Origin: Tubulanus polymorphus
Taxonomy: Eukaryota > Nemertea > Palaeonemertea > Tubulaniformes > Tubulanidae
Assembly (NCBI RefSeq): GCF_964204645.1
Contig: NC_134028.1
Span: 13,063,001 to 13,127,000 of the forward strand
Length of the DNA: 64,000 nucleotides
Reading direction: 5' to 3'
Below, one piece after another: positions 11,801-23,600 of this stretch. Positions within the stretch are counted from its first letter, which is position 1; each line of letters opens with the position of its first letter. Made by a program: the position numbers and the translations under genes. The notes beneath the pieces were generated by a model. That model was not told the DNA's origin and made no database searches. It saw only the letters and a list, made by a program, of their open reading frames with translations.

Positions 11801-14612
11801 GCGAGAGCTAAGAATATTCCCGCCAAAAACAGTTTTTCGAAGAATTTTAACTCAGTTGACCATGTACATCGACAGAGGTTCGCCATGTCTTCAATCGCAT
11901 TGATTTTACGTTGTTTAAGCCGAGAACCAATGAAACAAATGCTCACATAAAAAACCGTACCGCGATTTTACATGAATTGGCTCATTGCCAACCTCATATC
12001 GCTGACAAAGGTAAACCTAAAATACTACATTTTTTTAATGAAACAACATTTGATTTATGAAACAACAATAAATAAAGAGACTTATAATGTAGAAAAAATA
12101 AGTGATTTAATTCGAAATTCTTTAAAATCTTATGAATTAGATGAAGATTTTATTATTGATGATATCAAAAATATTATAAAGAAATATATGGAAATGAAAC
12201 TAATAATATTATAAATGTTGAAATTACAATAACTAAAATAACAAAATATTTTGAAGATGATAATTTTTTGATAAATAAATGGATCAAAAGTAAATAATAA
12301 ATGGATTATATAATGGAGCATTTTTATAAGTTGGAACTGTTGGATATACGACGTTGTTAAAAAAAGTATGCAAAATAAAAAATATTAATGTTGATAGATT
12401 TGATATAAATAATATTTTAAAATTGACATTAGCAGTTACTTTATCTAATTTAACAATTGATTATTTAGGAAAACAGAAATACATTCCTCCAATTGATGCG
12501 TAATTTTTTTGTCAAATAAATGGCATCTGCAATCATAACTATTATAGGATCGGCAATTGTTACCGGGAAAAATCGTTAAAATTTTTATCGTGAAAAATTA
12601 CATCTATATAAACCTAAATTATCGGATTATTATACACTGAGTTATAAACAACAAAAATAAGAAATTATTTGTATTTTAGGTGGAACAGTTGTTGTGATAT
12701 TTATTGCTTATAAATTTTCATTAAATAAATGGAAGATAAAATTGATGGTGTTTATATTATTCCTCATGATATAAATAATTCCAAATTAAAATCATTTTTA
12801 GAAAAACAGATATTAGAATTTGAAATAGATATATAAGAAAAAAAGAAAATATATTAAAAAAGTGAAATTATATATTATTTTACTATTAGTGGATCCGTTA
12901 CAATTAATTCTGTAATAACATTTTTAGCAATATTCAGTCCATTAACACATTTAGCTATATGAATTGGCATTTTAGGTTTAAATTCAAGTGTTTTAACCGG
13001 AATATGTTCAAAATTAAACATAAAAAGTAATAAAGAAAAAATTTAATCTAAAATAAAAGAAATTAATAAATCAAATAATACATGAGATTATATAATTATT
13101 TTAAATGGATATATTACTACTAAAGAACAAGATAAATTATCAAAAGAATTAATTATTAGTTTTTTTATTATATAAATGGTAGATAATTTATGATAAATTA
13201 ATTAGATATAATATGCCAGCAATAGATTTCAACAAAAATATTTCATATAAAGATTTAGTTTTAAATTCATTAATCAATTTATATATTTATGTTACTGAAA
13301 CTAATAATTTCAATGTTAAAATGGAAAATATAATTCATATATATTTAATTAATTTAAAAAAATTATAAGATGAAAAACTATGGTTATTAAAATCTAATAT
13401 GAAATATTGGCAGAATCAATCAAATTTTGCAGTTTATTGTGCAAAAACAGGATGTCAAATTAGTTGGAATGATCATTTGAATAATACTAAAAATAAATTC
13501 ATTCAAAGTTTATTTAGATTTCATACATATTTTCAAATAAGAATTATATTAAATGAATTGGAATGTCCTTAACCGGGTTCAAAATATTTCAAAGAATTAG
13601 ATAATAATATTAATCTATCAAAGTTTTATTTAATTTGTAATGAATTTAATATAAATACAAACGCCCCAAGGGGCACTATGTCAGTTGTCAGCTTTTCATT
13701 AAATGGCAAATGATGCATTCTGTGGGTTAAATTTGTCCATATACACTCCCAGTTCAGACTAGTCAATCCCAGGCTAATAATCCAAATTTCGCGAATTTCG
13801 AGTAACATGCGATGAAATTATTCAGCATAAATATGAAACTAAATTCTTGGAACATTTCATCAACCAAACATAATGCTTATGGATTTAAATCTAAACAATT
13901 TTAACTGTGTGCCACTCAATGCAACCTTTAATTCATTCTATGTTATTTGCTATGTTTTATTTTGATTTGCAATATCTCTATTAGTTATTGTGTATTTTCA
14001 GTTACAAACAAATTAATTGTTCTTGCTATGTAACTCGCATTTGTATTAGCCAACTGAGGTCTGTCTCATCACCTCAGGTTAACACAAACAGTCAAACTTT
14101 ACGTATGCGCGTATCACTTAATAACTAGCTGTATTTCTAATTATCTTATACATTCAAATACTCTTAGAATTAAACTGTCGACTTTATTCTAGATAAAGAT
14201 TAACGATCTACACATTTAAGATTAATCTGATCATATATATTTAATCATTATATTCAAACAATTCATGACTTATTCAAAATCAAAATCTCAGTTCATCTTT
14301 GTCGCCATACTATCTAATTTATTTTTAGTTTGCGGGAGCAAATTTCTCGGCAGCAAAGGGGTATATTATAGTGTAAATTTCATATTTTCTTTGTGTACAG
14401 TTTGTAGCTACATGTTGCCTGTGAATTATTAATTACCCTGTCATTTATATGTCTCTGTCCTGCTCAAACTGTTCTATCTGTCGCACCTATGAAAAACATG
14501 TCATGTCTCGTCACCCGACAACCATTGTTAGTTTTGCACTCATCAATTAATCTTGTATGTATATATAAATATAAATATATAATAGCCGAATATGTAACAA
14601 TTAATCTTGTAC

Positions 14613-14690
<78 letters not shown>

Positions 14691-17600
14691 CCGAATATGT
14701 AACAGTGAGTTAGTTATGTCTTAGCTACAAGCAAGCATACACCGCTTGGAGTTCCAAGTTGGAAATAGTCTACGATACGCAATTTAGAGCAACTCTTCTT
14801 GTCTCTCTGGACTTTCCAAACCTGTCAAAGGTTTCAGATGATAACGACTGAAGCTTATAAACGCACCGCGACAATTCGTATAATACTTGAACAAGAAAAC
14901 TTTAACTAGGCCATGCGCAACGCGCGCTTTTCATATACATGCACAGATCAATATATCACATAGCAGCGAGTCTGTAATGAGCACTTTTGTTCCAACAACA
15001 AATAAATAACTAAATTGATAAATAAGCAATGGATTCCAATGAAATCATATAGGGTTAGAGCTTTTATTACTGCATATAAAGTTTTAAAAGTTCTGAAGAG
15101 AAACTAAGCCTCGTTTGGACGTTATTTTGTACCAAAGAGAAAGTTTCATATGCGATAACAAAATGGACTTTGCTGAAGCCAAAGTCCATAAAAATATAGA
15201 TTTAAAAAACATAAAATTTCAATCAATTACCAAAATATTATGAAAATATAAAACAAGAAAACAATCATGGTTGGATTCATTTCATTTTAGAAAATAGTGA
15301 AGGTTTTACAAAATGTATAAAAAGGTATACAAAGAATAAATCAATCTATTAGAATTTATTTAATTTGCATTTTAGGATCACAAGTTGAAACAAGATCACC
15401 GATAATTGCAAATGTAAATACTTCATGCGATACACAGAGACAATTTAAAGTTTTATTTGAAGATTCAATTCATAATGATAAAAATAGATCAATTCCAGAA
15501 AATATTGTAAGATATCAAAATTATTTAGATAAATCTCATGTAAGATTGAATTATTGTATAGGTCCAAAGTTCTTAATCATTTCTGATGATTTAATATCAA
15601 ATATGGGAAATATAATTAGGGTTTTCTGTTATTTCACAGAAAACCCTATTGATATCCGCGTGATTATTAGGGTTTTCTGTTATTTCACAGAAAACCCTAT
15701 TGATATCCGCGTGATTATTATTATTATTATTTTCTTCCACACTATTTTTACCAAAAGAACATAGGCTTTGTTACCTTACCGCTGTTTCATATACAATCCA
15801 TATAATATCGTTCAGCTCACTGAGATCTACAAATAGCCCGCGTGTTTTTTCACGAATCATCGTTACAAAAGCGCTGTCGGGCTGTAAACTTCGAAAATTT
15901 AGCCCCATTCAATGGGGCGACATGTTTTTCGAGTCGTCATCCCGAAATCAACCCGCAGGCCGACTGTCACTTCGATTATCAATTCAAGTATAAATAAACT
16001 AATTTATTGTCGCAGACTTCAAATTCAGTCGCGGTCTTCAAACAGTGATTTTAACAATAGCCTATTTTCCTCATCAAATCATATTACCGATACACTGGAA
16101 GTTTACTACTTTAGATTTTAAAAGCACTGTCGAGCCGTAAACATCGACGAATCGACGTGTGTTACTACATCGTCGTTCCGGGGATCAGCTGCGAGTTTCT
16201 CTTCATCATGAGAATCAAATCGAGTAAAAATTAATTTATTACTACCAGTGATTTGGCTGCGGGTTTCAAGGAGTTAGTATAACAATACCTATTTTTCTTT
16301 ACCGAATTAACCATGTATCTACTAAGATAAATCTTTAGTGAACCGGGGAATCGTAGGCCTAAACTAAACACGCCGAAGAGATATAGCGGAGAAAAGCTGT
16401 TATGTCGACGAGGTATCAAAATAAAAGAATATATTACTTTATTCGGCCGCGGGCTTCAACCTCTATATCAATACAATCAATACTATATATTTCCTACAGT
16501 ACATACCGATCATTGTCAAATGCACAAGGTATTTACTAAATACAAGTATATAACACACTCCTATCCGTATGCTGGACTCACACTTGACATTCGGAGTAAG
16601 CGTTCGCTGTGGGGGAAAGGGATCGTTCCCTGTGTCGCTTGAAGTGTGTATCGAGTTTGACGCGGCTTTAGGCCTACCGATACTGAGCTTTACGGTATCA
16701 AACAAACACAGTACAATTGTTGCGTTTATTAACGGACTCATTGGAATGAACTTCAAAACAAAATTTACGATATTTAGGTGGGTTGTTAAATTCAATAGGC
16801 CTACGACCAATCTGTCCGGAGGTTAGGCCTACACATATACATAGGCCTACACAGGCTAGTAGCCTCTACTAGGTTAAGCGTTCGCTGTGGGGGAAAGGAG
16901 ATCGTTCGCTGTGTCGCTTGAAGTGTTTATCGAGTTTTACGCGACCTAAAGGCTTTAGTATGGTGGCTGATAAGGGCCATGCGTAAAAAAAACACGTATA
17001 TGCAAATGAGGGCGACATTATGACAAAACTAAAATAACGTGACAAAACAATAATTTTGGTTTTTTCCCCGTGACAATTCTTTATTTTGGTTTTATCGCCC
17101 GCGACAATTCATTATTTTGGTTTTATCGCCCGCGACAATTCATTAATTTGGTTTTGTCACCCGCGACAAATCAATATTTTGGTTTTGTCGCCCATGACAA
17201 TTCAATATTTTGGTTTTTATCGCCCGCGACAATTCATTATTTTGGTTTTATCGCCCGCGACAATCCATTATTTTGGTTTTATCGCCCGCGACAATTCATT
17301 ATTTTGGTTTTATCGCCCGCGACAATTCATTATTTTGGTTTTATCGCCCGCAACAATTTTTTGTTGTTGCTGTTTTATCGCCCGCGACAATTCATTATTT
17401 TGGTTTTATCGCCCGCAACAATTTTTTTTTTGTCGCGGTTTTATCGCCCGCGACAATTCATTGTTTTGGTTTTATCGCCCGCAACAATTCAAGATTTTGG
17501 TTTTTCTACCGCGACAATTCATTTTTTGGATTTGTCGCCCACGACAATACAATATTTTGGTTTTATCGCCAGCGACAATTTATTATTTTGGTTTGATCGC

Positions 17601-20600
17601 CCGCGACAATTCATTGTTTTGGTTTTATCGCCCGCAACAATTCAAGATTTTGGTTTTTCTACCGCGACAATTCATTTTTTGGATTTGTCGCCCACGACAA
17701 TACAATATTTTGGTTTTGTCGCATGCGACAATTCATTATTTTGGTTTTATCGCCCGCGACAATTCATTATTTTGGTTTGATCGCCCGCGACAATTCATTA
17801 TTTTGGTCTTATCGCCCGCGACAATTCATTAATTTGGTTTTGTCACCCGCGACACAACAATATTTTGGTTTTGTCGCCCACGACAATTCAATATTTTGGT
17901 TTTATCGCCCGCGACAATTCATTGTTTTGGTTTTATCGCCCGTGACAATTCATTATATTGGTTTTGTCGCACGCGACAATAGTGACAATTCAAGATTTTG
18001 GTTTTATCGCCCGCGAAAATTCATTTTTTGGATTTGTCGCCCACGACAATTCAATATTTTGGTTTTATCGCCCGCGACTATTCATTATTTTGGTTTTATC
18101 GCCCGCGACAATTTTTTTTCTTTTTGTCGCGGTTTTATCGCCTGCGACACTTCAATATTTTGGTTTTATCGCCTGCGACAATTCATTATTTTGGTTTTAT
18201 CGCCCGCGACAATTCATTAGTTTGGTTTTGTCGCCCGCGACAATTCATTACTTTGGTTTTATTGCCCGCGACAATTCATTAATTTGATTTTGTCGCCCAC
18301 GACAATTCATTTTTTTGGTTTTATCGCCTGCGACAATTTATTATTTTGGTTTTATCGCCCGTGACAATTCATTAGTTTGGTTTTGTCGCCCGCGACAATT
18401 CAATATTTTGCTTTTGTCCCACGCGACAATTCAATATTTTGGTTTTATCGCCTGCGACAATTCATTATTTTGGTTTTTAGTGCCAGCGACAATTCAATAT
18501 TTTGGTTTTATCGCCTGCGACAATTCATTATTTCGATTTTTAGTGCCCGCGACAATTCATTAGTTTGGTTTTGTCGCCTGCGACAATTCAATATTTTGGT
18601 TTTGTCGCCCGCGACAATTCAAGATTTTGGTTTTATCGCCAGCGACAATTCAATATTTTGGTTTTATCGCCCGCAACAATTGATTATTTTGGTTTTATCG
18701 CCCGCGACAATTAATTTTTTTGGTTTTGTCGCCCACTTCATTATCTTTGGAATAATTAGGCCAATTAATAACGTAATAAAGACTTATGCTTTCGCCTATT
18801 TTGAAGTCGATTAATCTGACATAGTACGGAAGCGATAAAGGGCCTCGAGTTGTCGCGTTCAAACTCGACAAGTCGCCATATTTATGTCGATATATCGCGA
18901 TATATCGCGTCAAGTCCACATGAATATGTCTACATATCGTGACGTTTTCACGAGAAATTTCGCTTTTTTCGCTTAAAATGGTTGAGAAAACGAAATATGT
19001 CGTCAAAACGTCACGATATATCGACATATTCATGTCGACTTGACGCGATATATCGCGGTATGTCGACATAAATGTGGCGACTTGTCGAGTTGGAACGCGA
19101 CATCTCGAGGCCCATTATCGCTTCCGTATATAGTGTCGAATATTAAGGTCATTTTGGCAGATTCTTTTTTTTTAAAGTGATATTAAAGCGATCATTCAAT
19201 TGATCCTACTTAATGAAAGATCTACGGAAGCGATAAAGGGCCTCGAGTTGTCGCGTTCCAACTCGACAAGTCGCCATATTTATGTCGATATATCGCATCA
19301 AGTCGACATGAATATGTTGACATATCGTGACGTTTTGACGACTTGAAACTCAGTCGTCATATCACTGGGGTACGGAAGCGATAAGGGGCCTCGAGTTGTC
19401 ACGTTCCAACTCGTCAAGTCGCCATATTTATGTCGACATATTGCGATATATCGCGTCAAGTCGACATGAATATGTCATCATATCGTGACGTTTTCACGAC
19501 AAATTTCGCTTTCTCGACCACTTTCCTCGCGACAAGTCGACATATTCACGACGACTTGAAACTCAGTCGTCATATTACTGGTGTCCTCATCTTACATTTA
19601 GACATGTCTTCAAATGACGGTTTGTCCCGTGGAAAATGGGCGAAAAAGCGAAATTTGTCGTGAAAACGTCACGATATATTCATGTCGACTTGACGCGATA
19701 TATCGCGATATGTCGACATAAATATGGCGACTTGTCGAGTTGGAACGCGACAACTCGAGGCCCTTTATCGCTTCCGTACGTACGTGTTCTACTTTCTGCG
19801 ACGCGACACGACTGTCACAACCAACCGACGAACCAATAATATTCTATACGATTGAACCAATTTGAAAAAAATCGTTAGAACAAAGTTAGAAACGAAAGGT
19901 TTTTCGTTCGAACAATCGTTCAATTGAACAGAATCGTTTTAATTTGAACAGAATTTTCTTATCAGAACATTAAGTCTTTCGTACGAACAAGTATATTGAA
20001 AAAAGTTTTTTCTCTAAACCGAAAGTATTAAGTATTTCGTTCAATCGAACAGAATTGTTTTCATTCAAACATTTGTTCGAAAAAATTGTTTTCGCTCAAC
20101 CAAATTTCTTTGCCGGGACTAAAAATTTTTTATTTCAACAATAACATAGCTTTTTATTCGAACACATTTTTTGACAGAATGAAGTAAATTTTTGGTTCAA
20201 GCAAAGAGCGTATTGTTCGATCAAATAGAATTATTTTCATTCGAACAAGATTTTCTTGTTGGAACATTAAGTTTTTTGGTCGAACAGCGTGTTAAGGTCG
20301 ATTTGGAAATTTACTCGGTCTGGTATATGTTGGATAACTGTGTATGTCATTTGTCAGGACATTAAACAGAGGACAACTTTGGATACTACCTTGCGTGACT
20401 CCACTAGTTTGACCGACTTATTCCAAGATGAGGCTTTCCGTTGATTTCGGCTACAAGTTTTCGTTCAGAGATAACTGCTGAGCCATTTGGGCGACCTATC
20501 ATTGATACTGTTTCCTAATAGCCTGTTTAGTAATGGCTGATGTTGTGCCTTATCAAATGCTTCGTCGAAATCCACCGTTGAACAGGATTTTAAGACTGTG

Positions 20601-23600
20601 CAGAAAACCCGTTATCGCTGCTATGCAGCTATATTTATTATTATTATTTTCCACACTATTTTTACTAAAAGAACAAAGGCTTTGTTACCTTGCCGCTTTT
20701 GTCGATACAATCCGTCTGATATCATTCAGCTCACTTCGATCTACAAATACCCCGTGCGTATTTTGAAGAATCATCGTTACAAAAGCACTGTCGGGCCGTA
20801 AACATCGAAAATTGAGCCCCATTCAAAGAGCCGACATGTTTTTCTAAGTCCTCTTTCCGAAATCTACTGCACGTTTCTTGCCACATCAATAATCAATTCA
20901 AGCATAAATTAACAAATTTATTACCCAAAGATTGCACATTCTGTCGCGGTTTTAAAAAACTAATTTTAACAATAGCCTATTTTCCTCATCAAATGTTATT
21001 ACCGATATACAGGAAATTTACTACTTAAAATTTTAAAAGCACTGTCGAGCCCTAAACATCGACGAATCGACGTGTGTCACTACATCGTCGTTCCGGGGAT
21101 CAGCTGCGAGTTTCACCTCATCATGAGAATCAAATCGAGTACAAATTAATTTATTACTACCAGTGATTTGGCTGCGGGCGTCAAGCAGTTTGTTTAACAA
21201 TACCTATTTTTCTTTATCAAATTAACCATGTATTTACTAAGATAAATCATAAGTGTACCGGGGAGTCGTAGGCCTAAACGAAACACGCCAAAGAGATATA
21301 GTGGAGAAAAGCTGTTATGTCGACGAGGTATCAAAATAAAAGAATATAATACTTTATTCGGCCGCGGGCTTCAACCTCTATATCAATACCATCAATACTC
21401 TATATTTCCTACAGTACATACCGATCATTGTCAAATGCACAAGGTATTTACTAAATACAAGTATATAACACAATCCTTTCCGTATGCTGGACTCACACTT
21501 GACATTCGGAGTAAGCGTTCCCTGTGGGGGAAAGGGATCGTTCGCTGTGTCGCTTGAAGTGTTTATCGAGTTTGACGCGGCTTTAGGTCTACCGGTACTG
21601 AGCTTTACTGTCTCAAACAAACGCAGTATAATTGTTGCATTTATTAACGGACTCATTGGATTGAACTTCAAAACAAAATTTACGATATTTAGGTGGGTTG
21701 TTATTCAATAGGCCTACGACCAATCAGTCCGGATGTTAGGCCTACGCATATACATAGGCCTACATAGGCTAGTAGCCTCTACTAGGTTAAGCGTTCGCTG
21801 TGGGGGAAAGGAGATCGTTCGCTGTGTCGCTTGAAGTGTTTATCGAGTTTTACGCGACCTTTAGGCTTTAGTATGGTGGCTGATAAGGGCCATGCATAAA
21901 AAGAACACGTATATGCAAATGAGGGCGACATTATGACATAACAATAATTTTGGTTTTGTCGCCCGCGACAATTCATTATTTTGGTTTTGTCGCACGCGAC
22001 AATTCATTATTTTGGTTTTATCGCCCGCGACAATTCGTTATTTTGGTTTTGTCGCCCGCGACAATTCATTATTTTGGTTTAATCGCCCGCGACAATTCAA
22101 TATTTTGGTTTTATCGCCAGCGACAACTCATTATTTTGGTGTTATCGCCCGCGACAATTCATTAATTTGGTTTTGTCACCCGCGACAAATCAATATTTTG
22201 GTTTTGTCGCACGCGACAATTCATTATTTTGGTTTTATCGCCTGCGACAATTCAATATTTTGGTTTTATCGCCAGCGACAATTCATTATTTTGGTTTTAT
22301 CGCCCATGACAATTTTTTTTTTGTCGCGGTTTTATCGCCCGCGACAATTCATTTTTCGGTTTTGTCGCCCGCGACAATTCAATATTTTGGTTTTATTGCC
22401 AGCGACAATTGATTATTTTGGTTTTATCGCCCGTGACAATTCATTATTTTGGTTTTATCGCCCGCGACAATTCATTAGTTTGGTTTTGTCGCCCGCGACA
22501 ATTCAAGATTTTGGTTTTATCGCCCGCGACAATTCATTTTTTTGGTTTTGTCGCCAGCGACAATTCAATATTTTGGTTTTATCGCCCTCGACAATTAATT
22601 ATTTTGGTTTTATCGCCTGCGACAATTGATTATTTTGGTTTTATCGCATGCGCCAATTCATATTTTTTGTTTTGTCGCCCACTTTTAATAACGTAATAAA
22701 GACTTATGCTTTCGCCTATTTTGAAGTCGATTAATCTGATATAGTGTCGAATATTAAGGTCATTTTGGCAGATTCTTTTTTTGAAAAGTGATCATTCAAG
22801 TGATCCTACTTAATGAAAGATCACATATTATTTCTTTTTCTAAAGATAAACGGAAGCTTATATGTCAAAAGCGATAAAGGGCCTCGAGTTGTCGCGTTCC
22901 AACTCGACAAGTCGCTATATTTATGTCGACATATCGCGATACACCGCGTCAAGTCGACATGAATATGTCGACATATCGTGACGTTTTCACGACAAATTTC
23001 GCTTTTTCGCCCATTTTCCTCGGGATTGAACTTCAAAACAAAATTTACGATATTTAGGTGGGTTGTTATTCAATAGGCCTACGACCAATCAGTCCGGATG
23101 TTAGGCCTACGCATATACGTAGGCCAACATAGGCTAGTAGCCTCTACTAGGTTAAGCGTTCGCTGTGGGGGAAAGGAGATCGTTCGCTGTGTCGCTTAAA
23201 GTGTTTATCGAGTTTTACGCGACCTTTAGGCTTTAATATGGTGGCTGATAAGGGCCATGCGTAAAAAAAACACGTATATGCAAATGAGGGCGACATTATG
23301 ACAAAACGACAAAACTAAAATAACGCGACAAAACAATAATTTTGGTTTTGTCGCCCGCGAAAATTCATTATTTTGGTTTTGTCGCACGCGACAATTCATT
23401 ATTTTGATTTTATCGCCCGCGACAACTCGTTATTTTGGTTTTGTCGCATGCGACAATTCATTATTTTGGTTTTATCGCCCGCGACAATTCAATATTTTGG
23501 TTTTATCGCCAGCGACAATTCATTATTTTGGTTTTATCGCCCGCGACAATTCATTAATTTGGTTTTGTCACCCGCGACAAATCAATATTTTGGTTTTGTC

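Noticed and set aside
9449-13175. Reassigned stop codons in the Polinton-like genes (many in-frame TAA, some TGA)
   Set aside because: Stops occur together with frameshifts and at variable positions in AT-rich DNA, so decay is the simpler explanation. Alignment with intact relatives would settle it.
14489-14713. Reading frame rich in IYIYIY
   Set aside because: Translation of the TA microsatellite.
17046-18735. CRISPR-like regular repeats
   Set aside because: Units are contiguous with no unique spacers, and the context is an animal intron.
17070-18814. Long plus-strand open frames (up to 248 codons) with FWFYRPRQFIILV repeats, and similar ones at 21950-27126
   Set aside because: They are a by-product of the stop-free 31-bp satellite unit and occur in all three frames at once.
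18695-19069. 124-codon minus-strand frame with RHIHVDLTRYIAIYRHK
   Set aside because: Produced by the foldback arm; the same peptide words appear on either strand wherever the arm occurs (19430, 22821, 25629).
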